Shown piece by piece: positions 7,502-15,530 of a stretch of 37,183 bases of DNA. The position numbers and the translations under genes were made by a program. Position 1 is the stretch's first letter; each line of letters starts with the position of its first letter. Source of the stretch: RGIG3009 sp045630765 (GTDB lineage: Bacteria; Bacillota; Clostridia; Oscillospirales; Acutalibacteraceae); the NCBI GenBank assembly GCA_045630765.1, contig JAZQTM010000079.1:1-37183 (forward strand). The letters run 5' to 3'. The notes below the pieces were generated by a model that saw only the letters and a program-made list of their open reading frames with translations, made no database searches and was not told where the DNA came from.

Positions 7502-7532
7502 GGAAAGGGCGGTGCTGTACACCGCCCTTTCC
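7502..7532 (-). terminator. Intercistronic hairpin after the amino-acid binding-protein gene
   Basis: GGAAAGGGCGGTG pairs perfectly with CACCGCCCTTTCC around a 5-base loop. No T-run follows on the minus strand, so it is more likely a partial terminator or an RNA-end stabiliser that raises the amount of binding protein relative to permease and ATPase. Confidence 0.6.
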
Positions 7533-7549
7533 CATTAGTGTTTATGGAA

Positions 7550-8353
7550 TTATTCAGCCGGAATATACTTCGTGATGATGTCATCCAACGTGCCGTCTGC
7601 TTTCAGCTCGGCAAGTGCGTTATTGATCTTATCAAGCAATTCGGTATCTTCCTTGCCAATCGCGATTGCATAATCCTCATCGGTATATGCGCCTTCGAGG
7701 ATCTTCAGACCATCATTGGCAGCAACAAAGGATTTCGCAGGCTCATTGTCGATAATCACAGCGGTGATTTTGCCGGCTTTCAGTGCAGCAACCGCTTCGT
7801 TACCGGTCTTGTAGCGAACGACGTTCGCATCGCCAAAGCCCCAATCCACCGGATCGGCGGAAGAATAGATATCACCCGTCGTAGTCTGCTGAACGCCGAT
7901 CTTGATGCCTTCCTTGACGCCTGCAGGATTACCGTCTGCGTCGAAGCCCGTGTAGAAGTCTTCGTAGGAGGTATAGGCACTGTCCTCGGTCACGATAACA
8001 GCCTGGATACCTTTGGCATAGCTGGTGGAGAAGTTAACTTTCTCTTTACGCTCATCGGTCACCGTCAAACCGGCCATACCGATGTCATACTTACCGGTCT
8101 GAACACCGGCGATGATGGTATCAAAATCAACATCTTCGATTTTGAGTTCCACGCCCAATTTCTCAGCAATTTTCGCTGCGATTTCAGCGTCAATACCGAC
8201 AACTTTTCCGTTTTCAATATACTCGTACGGCGGGAAAGCCGCATTGGTCGCCATAACAAGAACATTCTCTTCTTTTGCGGAGCAACCGGCAAAGCAACCT
8301 ACGAGCATAACAAGCGCGAGTACTAAAGCCAAAACTTTGGAAACTTTTTTCAC
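7550..8353 (-). CDS. Polar amino-acid substrate-binding lipoprotein
   Basis: A lipoprotein signal with two candidate lipoboxes in tandem (LVGC and FAGC) precedes a type II periplasmic binding-protein fold. Typical segments are FPPYEYIENGKVVGIDAEIA, DFDTIIAGVQTGKYDIGMAG, TVTDERKEKVNFS and VIIDNEPAKSFV. GTG at 8353 follows AGAGGGA with normal spacing; a GTG six codons earlier has no site. It is the first gene of the operon, from the promoter at 8409-8437, and its stop is followed by the hairpin at 7502-7532. It should capture an amino acid outside the cell for the permease and ATPase next to it. Confidence 0.92.
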   Translation of the reverse strand: MKKVSKVLALVLALVMLVGCFAGCSAKEENVLVMATNAAFPPYEYIENGKVVGIDAEIAAKIAEKLGVELKIEDVDFDTIIAGVQTGKYDIGMAGLTVTDERKEKVNFSTSYAKGIQAVIVTEDSAYTSYEDFYTGFDADGNPAGVKEGIKIGVQQTTTGDIYSSADPVDWGFGDANVVRYKTGNEAVAALKAGKITAVIIDNEPAKSFVAANDGLKILEGAYTDEDYAIAIGKEDTELLDKINNALAELKADGTLDDIITKYIPAE

Positions 8354-8408
8354 AACAAATCCCTCTTTCACATAAATATCAGAGCCTCGCTCTGTATGAA
8401 CTACTCAC

Positions 8409-8437
8409 ATTATACGACCGCTTGGATAAAAAATCAA
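8409..8437 (-). promoter_or_regulatory. Promoter of the polar amino-acid ABC operon
   Basis: TTGATT, a 17-base spacer and TATAAT on the minus strand. A small hairpin (CAGAGC/GCTCTG at 8380-8394) lies in the 5' leader. The 8440-8579 stretch between this promoter and prmC shows nothing else, and no clear terminator for prmC. Confidence 0.85.
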
Positions 8438-8579
8438 CACTTTTTCATAAAGTTTCAGTAAGTTCCGCATATTGCACAACATAAACCTTACTTTTGAATA
8501 CAGAAGGCGTCGTATTGCATAAATATTCATCGATATATGCATTTTTGCCAAATTGTCAGAATGTATATTCATTCAATAT

Positions 8580-9422
8580 TCACCGCTTACCAATCACCAC
8601 GCGGTCAATACCGGCAAAATCCGCATACACCTCCGTATGTTTCATTCCATGTTGACGGAACAGATCAGCAACCATCTGTGTCTGCCCTATTCCCACCTCA
8701 ACGGCTACAAAACCGTCAGAAGACAATTTCGGCAACCATTGTTCAGCAATCGCGCGGTAAAACCGATAGCCGTCTGCATCGCCGTCCAACGCCATTCGCG
8801 GCTCTCGCTGCACCTCTCGTTGCAAGGTGTCAAGATCACCGGTAGGAATATACGGCGGGTTGGATACAATGGCATCAACGCTGCCTTCAAAACGATCGTA
8901 CTCCGTCAAAATATCCGCTTGTACCGCTCTCATCTTCAAATCAGGATACCTTAAAATATTACGTTGCAGGTAGACAAAGGCTTTATCCGATAACTCCACC
9001 GCCGTTACCGATGCCTCACGGCAAAGCGAAGCAATCCCCAAACCAACGCAACCACTGCCGGCACACAGATCGTACACGTGTTTATGCGGTGATGTTTTCA
9101 AGTTTTCTGCTACCAACTGACACAACAATTCCGTTTCCGGCCGCGGAATGAGAACTCCCTCTCCCACTTCTAACGTAAGATCTAGAAAATCCCACGTGCC
9201 AAGAAGATACTGCAGCGGTTCTCCCGCAGCTCGCCGTTTTGCGGCGTTGAGCACCGCTTCTTCAAGTATTGGTGATATCGAACGCTCGGACGAGCAAGGC
9301 ACTCGCCCCCTGCCGATTTTGCCGATATCTTCCAAAAGGCAAATGGCATCAAAGGCGGGGGTTTCACAACCACCCGCCTCCAAGATAGTTTCTATTTGTT
9401 TTTGCAATTCAAAAATCGTCAT
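8580..9422 (-). CDS. prmC: Release factor glutamine methyltransferase PrmC
   Basis: This enzyme transfers a methyl group from S-adenosylmethionine to the Gln of the GGQ motif in peptide release factors. Residues 1-75 form the helical N-terminal domain that holds the release factor. LGTWDFLDLTLEVGEGVLIPRPETE links to the Rossmann methyltransferase domain, with motif I VYDLCAGSGCVGLGIAS and the catalytic signature VSNPPYIP. Length (280 aa) is normal. It starts 6 bases after the DUF1385 gene ends, so the two are co-transcribed. In many Firmicutes prfA lies beside this pair; here no prfA is present. Confidence 0.95.
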   Translation of the reverse strand: MTIFELQKQIETILEAGGCETPAFDAICLLEDIGKIGRGRVPCSSERSISPILEEAVLNAAKRRAAGEPLQYLLGTWDFLDLTLEVGEGVLIPRPETELLCQLVAENLKTSPHKHVYDLCAGSGCVGLGIASLCREASVTAVELSDKAFVYLQRNILRYPDLKMRAVQADILTEYDRFEGSVDAIVSNPPYIPTGDLDTLQREVQREPRMALDGDADGYRFYRAIAEQWLPKLSSDGFVAVEVGIGQTQMVADLFRQHGMKHTEVYADFAGIDRVVIGKR

Positions 9423-9428
9423 ATCCGT

Positions 9429-10376
9429 TTACCAATTATCCGATTTTTCGTCTTCCGGAACAACCGCCACAAAGGCAGTGATCGCACATTCGATCATATC
9501 GTCTTCCGGTTCACGTGTGGTGATACGCTGAATCCAAAGGCCCGGCGCCGATATAATACGTGTAAAGGTGTTATCCTTTCGCCCTGCCAACTTAATGAGT
9601 TCATATCCCACACCGACCGTAAGGGGTAACAAAGCAATTTTAATCAACACACGTAACCAAACCGTTTGCACTTGAATACAAATAGAAACAATAATACCGA
9701 TCAACAGCATCAAAATCAAAAACGAGGTGCCGCAGCGAGGATGAAAGCGACTTTGCTTTTTCACATTTTCAACAGTAAGTTCTTCACCGTGCTCGTAACA
9801 AAAAATAGTCTTATGTTCGGCGCCGTGGTACATAAACACGCGGCGAATATCCTTCATCAGTGAAATCACAGAAATATACGCGATAAACAGGACAAGGCGA
9901 AGCAAGCCCTCAAATACGCCGCGTAAGACCGCATTGTTCATCCAAAATGCGCCGCCGTTCAAGCGATCAAGCTCGCTTGCCATCAACTTGTATAAAAAGG
10001 ACGGAAGATACATAAACAGCGCTAACGCCACGCCAATACCCAATACGGTACTGATTACCATCATAACGGTCAATAGTGCCTTTTGCCCTGCAGTTTGCGG
10101 CTCGTTTGAAGGCGTTTCTTCTTCCAGTCCCGCCAACTCCGCCGAACGCATCAAACACTTGTAGCCAAAGTGTAAGGAATCCACTAAACCATATATACCA
10201 CGGAGAATCGGTAATTTCCAAAACTTCGGTTTAGCATTGATATCAAGTTCCCATTCCTCGGTCACGATCTCCCCTGACGTATGGCGCACCGCCATCGCCG
10301 TTTTTTGGGGACCGCGCATCATAACGCCTTCTATCAACGCTTGACCGCCAATTGACGTCTTTTTCATATCCGGCAT
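9429..10376 (-). CDS. yqhQ: DUF1385 membrane protein (YqhQ-like)
   Basis: The protein opens with the family hallmark SIGGQALIEGVMMRGPQ and contains RVFMYHGAEHKTIFCYEHGE and RFHPRCGTSFL, the conserved His/Cys-rich central region of DUF1385. Hydrophobic segments lie at about 103-128, 150-178, 215-237 and 240-262. Its biochemical role is not established; in Firmicutes it is commonly found beside prmC and prfA. AAGGGGTG lies just upstream of the ATG. It follows the histidine kinase gene by 6 bases and precedes prmC by 6 bases, so all are expected on one transcript. Confidence 0.93.
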   Translation of the reverse strand: MPDMKKTSIGGQALIEGVMMRGPQKTAMAVRHTSGEIVTEEWELDINAKPKFWKLPILRGIYGLVDSLHFGYKCLMRSAELAGLEEETPSNEPQTAGQKALLTVMMVISTVLGIGVALALFMYLPSFLYKLMASELDRLNGGAFWMNNAVLRGVFEGLLRLVLFIAYISVISLMKDIRRVFMYHGAEHKTIFCYEHGEELTVENVKKQSRFHPRCGTSFLILMLLIGIIVSICIQVQTVWLRVLIKIALLPLTVGVGYELIKLAGRKDNTFTRIISAPGLWIQRITTREPEDDMIECAITAFVAVVPEDEKSDNW

Positions 10377-10382
10377 ACTTGT

Positions 10383-11801
10383 TCACCCCTTAATCGGTAA
10401 TGTGACGGTAACGACCGTCCCTTTGTCAAGTTCACTTTCGATAAGTAACGTACCACCATGTGCAGTTACAATATCCTTTGCGACCGCCAGACCAATACCG
10501 GATCCCGGCTGCGTATTAGCGGCGCGATAAAACCGTTCGGTCACAAACGGCAGATCCTCCTCGGAAATACCGATACCATTATCACTGACAACAATTTGAA
10601 CACCGCCCGTGATCGGCGCCGCATCCACGTGAACGGAGCCGCCCGCTTTGGTATATTTTACGGCATTATCAATGATATTTACGAACACCTGCCGCAGACG
10701 ATCACCATTTCCTAAAATGGCGGGCAAGGTTTCTTGCTCTGTGCAAGTTAACGTGATCCCCTGTTTTTTTGCGCGATCATTTAACAAAAAGACCGCTTCT
10801 TGTACTTCAACGTATACGTCGATCATCGTGTTCGTATCCGAAGGCTTTACCTTTTGCATCCGCGAAAAATCCAACAATTCTTCAACAATACCGGTAAGGC
10901 GTTCGGTTTCACTGCCGATAACGTCAAGGCCGCGATTCAACAACTGAGGGTCGTCCATTCCGCCATCTTTAAGGGTTTCACTCCACCCTTTGATCGCGGT
11001 AAGTGGTGTACGCAATTCGTGCGATATAGACGAAATAAAATCATTTTGCAATTTCCCCGAAAACTCTATCTGTGCCGCCATATCGTTGATGGTATCGCAC
11101 AACTCTCCGATTTCGTCGTCATATTGCTTGGTAACGCGATGCGAATATTCACCTTGCGCAATCTTATTAGCCGCTTCGCCGATCTCACCAAGCGGACGAA
11201 GAATACTATTCACAAAATACGCGCTGACAAGTACGATAAAAAATAGCAGCGCAATACCAAGCGTAATCATGGCAGACGTGATCAAAGATACCTGTTTGTC
11301 AATGTTATCCAGAGCAACGACATACCGAATAGCACCGCAAACCGTATCGTCTGATTTTGTCACCAGCATCGTTACGGCAAGCACATTTTGCCCAACGGTG
11401 TTTTTACCGTTCCACACACCCCAAGCCGATTTTGGTTCTGTTCCCGCATTAGTCACAGCCGCTTGATAATCCAAAGGCACATCCGATTGCGGTGAGAATC
11501 CGGTGGAGCTTGCCAAAATTTTACCCGTAGCATCCAAGACCTGGAACTCCATTTTGTTGCGTTCCGTAAAATCCTCCATATACGTCTTCGCGCTTTTTTG
11601 AAAATCAAAATCAGCATCGTCGACATATAACGAGAGCATATCGGACAACGATACCGCACGGGTATATAAGCTGTTTTGAGCTTGCTGATAATAATAGGAA
11701 CGAACTAAAAATGCCGCTGCAAATTCGATGACAATCAGCAAAACAACAACTGCGCCAAGACCGTTAAACAGCCAGCGCCGCGTTACTTTTTTAAACAGCA
11801 T
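10383..11801 (-). CDS. Membrane sensor histidine kinase (PhoR/ResE-like)
   Basis: Order of parts in 472 residues: membrane segment about 12-33, an extracellular sensing region about 35-170, a second membrane segment about 172-197, HAMP about 198-250, then HisKA with the phospho-acceptor H261 in SISHELRTPLTAIKGWSE. The ATPase domain follows with N box DNAVKYTK, G1 VSDNGIGISEEDLPFVTERF and G2 GSGIGLAVAKDIV. It should autophosphorylate and pass the phosphate to the response regulator encoded 23 bases upstream. AAAGGAGG precedes the ATG. The signal is unknown, but the lipoprotein at the head of the operon is a candidate input partner. Confidence 0.95.
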   Translation of the reverse strand: MLFKKVTRRWLFNGLGAVVVLLIVIEFAAAFLVRSYYYQQAQNSLYTRAVSLSDMLSLYVDDADFDFQKSAKTYMEDFTERNKMEFQVLDATGKILASSTGFSPQSDVPLDYQAAVTNAGTEPKSAWGVWNGKNTVGQNVLAVTMLVTKSDDTVCGAIRYVVALDNIDKQVSLITSAMITLGIALLFFIVLVSAYFVNSILRPLGEIGEAANKIAQGEYSHRVTKQYDDEIGELCDTINDMAAQIEFSGKLQNDFISSISHELRTPLTAIKGWSETLKDGGMDDPQLLNRGLDVIGSETERLTGIVEELLDFSRMQKVKPSDTNTMIDVYVEVQEAVFLLNDRAKKQGITLTCTEQETLPAILGNGDRLRQVFVNIIDNAVKYTKAGGSVHVDAAPITGGVQIVVSDNGIGISEEDLPFVTERFYRAANTQPGSGIGLAVAKDIVTAHGGTLLIESELDKGTVVTVTLPIKG

Positions 11802-11824
11802 ATTCGTTCCTCCTTTTTCACAGT

Positions 11825-12505
11825 TTAGCCTTCATTCCAACAGTACCCCGTCCCCCACACGGTTGTAATATACCGTGGATCTGCCGCGCTATTTTCAATT
11901 TTCATACGTAAGCGGCGAATATTAACGTCCACAATCTTTTCTTCGCCAAAATATTCATCGCCCCATACACGGTGCAAAATATCCACACGAGACAATGGTC
12001 GACCTTGATTTTCCAGGAAGCATTGCATCAATTGGAATTCCACTTGTGTAAGGTCGATTGACTTGTCAGCCTTTTTCAGAGTACGCGCGCGTAGATCCAA
12101 AACAAATTCTCCCGAGCGCAGCACACTTGATTTTGAGCGAACGATCCGCCGTTCCAAAGCTTCCAATCGCGCAACCAGTTCCGACGGGCTGAACGGTTTT
12201 GTCACGTAATCGTCAGCACCGAGTTTCAACGCTTTGATTTTTTCACTTTCCTGTGCACAAGCCGTCAGCATAACGATCCCAACAGAAGAATCCCGCTCGC
12301 GCAACGCTTCACAAACGGCGAATCCGTCCATTTGCGGCAGCATAATATCCAGTAAAGCCAGTTCAATGTGAGGCGTTTTGTCATAGACTTGCAACGCCTC
12401 TTCTCCGGAAGCCGCTTCAATGACCTCGTATCCGTACCGTTTTAAATTGATAGCCAACAGTTCGCGGATGGGGCGCTCGTCTTCACAAACCAACACACAT
12501 GACAT
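11825..12505 (-). CDS. Response regulator, OmpR/PhoB family
   Basis: The receiver domain has the acidic pair E8/D9, phospho-acceptor D53 in ALLDIMLPQMDG, T81 and K103 in DDYVTKPFSP. A winged-helix DNA-binding domain follows (about 130-226) with LTQVEFQLMQCFLENQGRPL, SRVDILHRVWG and VDVNIRRLRMKIE. ATG at 12505 is preferred, with AAGGAGG 9 bases upstream; the longer frame lacks a site and would overlap the lipoprotein gene. It is the cognate partner of the histidine kinase that follows. The target promoters are unknown; its own operon promoter at 13885-13913 is the obvious first candidate. Confidence 0.95.
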   Translation of the reverse strand: MSCVLVCEDERPIRELLAINLKRYGYEVIEAASGEEALQVYDKTPHIELALLDIMLPQMDGFAVCEALRERDSSVGIVMLTACAQESEKIKALKLGADDYVTKPFSPSELVARLEALERRIVRSKSSVLRSGEFVLDLRARTLKKADKSIDLTQVEFQLMQCFLENQGRPLSRVDILHRVWGDEYFGEEKIVDVNIRRLRMKIENSAADPRYITTVWGTGYCWNEG

Positions 12506-12519
12506 AACGGAAAACCTCC

Positions 12520-13848
12520 TTAAAGCACCACAAACAAATACTGTGCTTCTTCCAGTGTTATGGTATCGCCATCCACCCACACGGCATACTGCCAAGTGTC
12601 CAAGCCGTCAAAATACGAAAACCCTTTCGGTAAATCAATTTTGGTTTCGGAGTGGGTTGCGAGCAACTGCAAAAACGGTATATCGCTATCAATTTTACAA
12701 ACCGAAAGAATTTTTGCCTCATGGTCGTACGCAAACGTAACGGTTTCCTCGTTCCATTCATTTCGCAAGCGCAACATATAGGAATCCGTCAAATTCACAA
12801 TACTGCCAATTTTCCAATTGGTTTCTGCCGAGCGAAAATCGTACGTCATCCAATCAGTATACCAAATTGCCGTTTCATTGCCGTTTAAGCGCTTGGAAAC
12901 AGGCCACTCTACCGCACCGTCACCGTCAAAATCTTGGCAAGACAACCCGTTTTCACGAGCCGTTACGGTGTTCAAATTAGACTGCTCATCGCTCAAAGGG
13001 GACTCTAACGTGCTGTTGTTCCAATAAATCAACTCCGTCACCGTAGTGTCAGCATCTTTTTGGCAATCAACAAAGATGCCGTTGACTGTCGGCGAAAGTG
13101 CGGCAACAACAGAAGAACCGATACGCTTGATTCCACCATCCAAAAAGGTTTCACCGCGATACTGCATTTTGTTTTTAACATAGGAGTACAGTTGCGCTTT
13201 TACCTCCGATTGACCGCTATTGACATTAAGCAAAACAAGGTCAGCCATTCCGTCATCGGTCATATCCGCACAACGAAGTTCGGTATACGCCTTTTCAAAA
13301 GCGACCTCGGAAAGCTTGCGATCAACGCGATAAATCGCCAAGCGTTTGTCCGTAGAATTATACATATTCCAACCAACCAAAAGTTCAGGGAAACCGTCAC
13401 CGTTCAAATCCGCGAAATTCACTTCCGCAACGTTTTCACTGTACCCCTCAACATCAGCGACCGTTTTCCAGACACCATCTTCACTTTTTTTCAAAAGATG
13501 AATCTTCGTTTTAGCGTTATTCAAATTCAAACGATAGAAAGCAATACCCCAATCGCCTAACGTATCGGAATTTGGCGTGACCGTTTCACTGCCCGTTTGC
13601 CCGGACACGATTTCGGTTTGTTTAATTTGATTAAGCACAATAAACGGCGCTTGATACTCACCGGCAATCGGATAAGTAAGCGTAAAATCATAGTTTTGCA
13701 GATGATCATACAAAGCGGTCTGCATCGCATTTTGCTCTTTATCGTTTTGAGGGGGAATCAATTGATTTTCAACGTCTAAACCAATAACGTTACAACCTGA
13801 AAACAGCAGGCAAACTGCAACGGCCAATGCCAGCAAACGCACTTTCAA
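12520..13848 (-). CDS. Lipoprotein with FG-GAP/VCBS-like calcium-type repeats, head of the two-component operon
   Basis: A lipoprotein signal (KVRLLALAVAVCLLFSGC) anchors 442 residues outside the membrane. Three repeats carry the D-x-[DN]-x-D-G type loop found in FG-GAP/VCBS beta-propellers: FADLNGDGFPELLVG, ADMTDDGMADLVLL and QDFDGDGAVEWPVS. These loops usually bind calcium. The TTG at 13848 is chosen because GGGGGAGA lies 5 bases upstream and the signal peptide begins there; the longer frame to 14115 would run through a terminator and the promoter. The response regulator starts 14 bases after its stop. Its operon position suggests a surface sensor or a target of the two-component system; this is inference. 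Confidence 0.85.
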   Translation of the reverse strand: MKVRLLALAVAVCLLFSGCNVIGLDVENQLIPPQNDKEQNAMQTALYDHLQNYDFTLTYPIAGEYQAPFIVLNQIKQTEIVSGQTGSETVTPNSDTLGDWGIAFYRLNLNNAKTKIHLLKKSEDGVWKTVADVEGYSENVAEVNFADLNGDGFPELLVGWNMYNSTDKRLAIYRVDRKLSEVAFEKAYTELRCADMTDDGMADLVLLNVNSGQSEVKAQLYSYVKNKMQYRGETFLDGGIKRIGSSVVAALSPTVNGIFVDCQKDADTTVTELIYWNNSTLESPLSDEQSNLNTVTARENGLSCQDFDGDGAVEWPVSKRLNGNETAIWYTDWMTYDFRSAETNWKIGSIVNLTDSYMLRLRNEWNEETVTFAYDHEAKILSVCKIDSDIPFLQLLATHSETKIDLPKGFSYFDGLDTWQYAVWVDGDTITLEEAQYLFVVL

Positions 13849-13884
13849 AACGATCTCCCCCTTTTGTTCCATAAAGATAGTTTT

Positions 13885-13913
13885 ATTGTAGAATAATTTC
13901 GCTGTAAAGTCAA
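13885..13913 (-). promoter_or_regulatory. Promoter of the lipoprotein/two-component/yqhQ/prmC operon
   Basis: TTGACT, a 17-base spacer and TACAAT on the minus strand. Its -35 end touches the hairpin that closes the upstream ECF operon. Confidence 0.85.
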
Positions 13914-13947
13914 TAGAGAAGCACGGTGAATCACCGTGCTTCTCTAT
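13913..13947 (-). terminator. Long hairpin closing the cobalamin-riboswitch operon
   Basis: A perfect 17-base inverted repeat with a single-base centre (ATAGAGAAGCACGGTGA and its complement), starting at the stop codon of the S-component gene. The T-run after it is weak (CTATTGACTTTA), so it may stop transcription incompletely and let some transcripts enter the next operon. Confidence 0.7.
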
Positions 13948-14453
13948 CAATGTAAATGTTGTTTTAAGCGGGATAACAATCGGTATAACGGCTCGCACAA
14001 AACGAGAGTTGCAAGGAAATTGCCGCCCATATGCAACAGATCGAACGGGATGCCTGAGATCCAATAAGCCGCCATGGCCGAAAAACCGCCGATGCACAGA
14101 TAGGTAAGCGCGCAAAGGGCACCGAACACAAAACCGTACGCCGTGTTAACAAGAATCCAAAGCCCACGCGAATTATATCGCCGCAGTAATAGAACCACCA
14201 GAGCTAAAATCGCCCACACATAGGAATATTGGATCACCCACGTGTTGATCCCGTACCACATCGCTTCCAAGCCAACGAACAGATAGATCGGATAAAACAC
14301 TTTCCACCCGTACACGCGAGCATAGACAATAATCAGCACCGATACCAATTCGATATTCGGCAGAAAACCGAGTGCTACCTGTACCACAAACAGCAGTGCT
14401 CCGAGCAAACTCAGAATCACCAATTCCAATAGTGTCAACTTAGAACGAGTCAT
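13947..14453 (-). CDS. ECF transporter S component, probable cobalamin/corrinoid uptake
   Basis: A small integral membrane protein (168 aa) with about six segments. It resembles substrate-binding S components of energy-coupling-factor transporters: LTLLELVILSLLGALLFVVQ at the start, GYGINT-like turns and GIPFDLLHMGGNFLATLVLC near the end. The ligand is inferred from context: the operon is led by a cobalamin riboswitch and a DUF4430 protein. The EcfA/A'/T energising module is not in the window and is presumably shared and encoded elsewhere. ATG at 14453 (AAGG 6 bases upstream) is preferred over the TTG two codons earlier. It overlaps the DUF4430 gene by 14 bases. Confidence 0.85.
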   Translation of the reverse strand: MTRSKLTLLELVILSLLGALLFVVQVALGFLPNIELVSVLIIVYARVYGWKVFYPIYLFVGLEAMWYGINTWVIQYSYVWAILALVVLLLRRYNSRGLWILVNTAYGFVFGALCALTYLCIGGFSAMAAYWISGIPFDLLHMGGNFLATLVLCEPLYRLLSRLKQHLH

Positions 14454-14847
14454 AACCAACCTTCAGCACCACTTCAAATGTTTCACCGTTAGCGATCGGC
14501 GTGGTATCCACACCCGTCATCAACGTTTCGCCGCCCTTGGTAAAGCTCCACCATTCTTGTTTGGAATCGTCAGCCGTACGCCCGTTTACCGTTTTAACAA
14601 ACAGACCGTATTCCGACTCTTCACCGGCGATCAAGTTCTCTTGTTCCAAGGCGCCGCGCAGATATTCCGCATCGGTATTGATCGTGACGACCGTATCGAC
14701 ATCATCGTATACGATTTGAATTGCGATCGTCTTGGCACCTGCTTGCGGTTCCGGACGGGTTTTGACATATATCACAGCCGCAGTTGCGACCAACAATGCC
14801 AATACCACAAACCCAATCACCAAACCTAACCATTTCTTCTTTTGCAT
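14440..14847 (-). CDS. Membrane-anchored DUF4430 protein, candidate corrinoid-binding partner
   Basis: One N-terminal membrane segment (about 7-28) is followed by an extracellular DUF4430 domain of about 105 residues: a strand region with VYDDVDTVVTINTDAEYLRG, then LFVKTVNGRTADDSKQEWWS and TGVDTTPIANGETFEVVLKV, the usual pattern. No clear lipobox is present, so it is held by its signal-anchor. DUF4430 is related to the C-terminal domain of transcobalamin/intrinsic factor, which fits the cobalamin riboswitch in front and the S component behind. Its ribosome site AAAGGGTG lies inside the riboswitch expression platform. Confidence 0.88.
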   Translation of the reverse strand: MQKKKWLGLVIGFVVLALLVATAAVIYVKTRPEPQAGAKTIAIQIVYDDVDTVVTINTDAEYLRGALEQENLIAGEESEYGLFVKTVNGRTADDSKQEWWSFTKGGETLMTGVDTTPIANGETFEVVLKVGYDSF

Positions 14848-14974
14848 AAAAAATGCACCCTTTCTTTCCGAATCGCGTCAGCGATACCGACAGGAGGGTG
14901 TACAAGAAGGGTAGCCGAAAGAAAGCGGCTATAACTTGTGCCCTCGCCAACACTCGTGGCTACCTGCACGGCTA
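14848..14974 (-). promoter_or_regulatory. Expression platform of the cobalamin riboswitch
   Basis: Downstream of the aptamer on the minus strand, ACAAG...AGCCG pairs with CGGCT...CTTGT. Then CACCCT (near 14895) can pair with AGGGTG, the ribosome site in front of the DUF4430 ATG, enclosing an ATCGC/GCGAT stem. The two structures are adjacent and can compete. TTTTTT directly follows AGGGTGCA, so the same stem could act as a translation-blocking or a terminating element; translational control seems likelier because the ribosome site is inside the stem. Confidence 0.6.
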
Positions 14975-15160
14975 CAACAGGCAAGTCTTCTGACTTATGG
15001 GTCGCACCGTTTCGCCTTCCCGATTACTCAGTGGCATCGTGAAACGGCAGTCACCCAAATACAGCGACGGGTTCGTGGGGGATTCTCACCCCTCTTCCTT
15101 GTTCGGTCGGCGCATTACGCCGAACACCTGAAGGCCTCCGTGATTCAATTGTAATTGGAC
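14975..15160 (-). ncRNA. Cobalamin riboswitch aptamer
   Basis: The minus strand shows the class signature in order: GGAAGAGGGGTGAGAATCC, CCCGTCGCTGTA, then the B12 box region GCCACTG and GGGAAGGC, and finally AAGTCAGAAGACTTGCCTG. Spacing and paired arms fit the adenosylcobalamin-type fold. It sits in the 5' leader of the DUF4430 and ECF S-component genes and should turn them down when the cofactor is plentiful. The outer ends are approximate. Confidence 0.95.
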
Positions 15161-15181
15161 AGAATATCACTATCCTTGAAA

Positions 15182-15210
15182 AGTATACCAATTCAACAGA
15201 AACGCGTCAA
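15182..15210 (-). promoter_or_regulatory. Promoter of the cobalamin-riboswitch operon
   Basis: TTGACG, a 17-base spacer and TATACT on the minus strand, just upstream of the aptamer. Its -35 box lies only 18 bases from the -35 box of the thrS promoter on the other strand. Confidence 0.88.
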
Positions 15211-15228
15211 GGTTTTTCTCCTTTTTCC

Positions 15229-15257
15229 TTGACAAAAGTCGCGTTTGGTGCTACCAT
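15229..15257 (+). promoter_or_regulatory. Promoter of the T-box-thrS transcript
   Basis: TTGACA at 15229-15234, a 17-base spacer and TACCAT at 15252-15257. The -10 matches the consensus at four of six positions. Transcription would begin near 15264. Confidence 0.75.
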
Positions 15258-15263
15258 AATCTC

Positions 15264-15513
15264 GTTAAAGCATTGATGGGGACAGCGTTTGCGCCACGGT
15301 CTTCTTTCAGAGAGCATCCGGCAGCTGAAAAGGATGCAAAGATCAGCAAACGACTACCACCCCGGAGCGCGTTCAGGAGTGTTTTACGAAAGAGCGACGG
15401 TATGCCCCGTTATCGGCAACAATGAGCGCAGATGACTACGTCTGTAAATCAGGGTGGAACCGCGAGGCTATTATGCCCCGCCCCTCGTATGCAGGGGCGG
15501 GGTTTTGTTTTTT
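15264..15513 (+). ncRNA. T-box leader controlling thrS, with terminator
   Basis: Stem I carries the AGAGAG box (near 15310) and GCAGCTGAAAAGGATG. The 14-base T-box AGGGTGGAACCGCG lies at 15451-15464. The terminator stem CCCCGCCCCT/AGGGGCGGGG (15476-15502) is followed by TTTTGTTTTTT. The likely specifier is ACC at 15356-15358 (or the overlapping frame ACT at 15353-15355), both threonine codons, which fits the downstream gene. Uncharged tRNA-Thr should bind here and allow readthrough into thrS. Confidence 0.95.
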
Positions 15514-15530
15514 GAAAGGAGTATTGACTG

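Noticed and set aside
7496..8326. 276-residue plus-strand frame opposite the amino-acid binding protein
   Set aside because: The minus-strand gene has promoter, signal peptide and family motifs; this frame begins in a hairpin and has no ribosome site.
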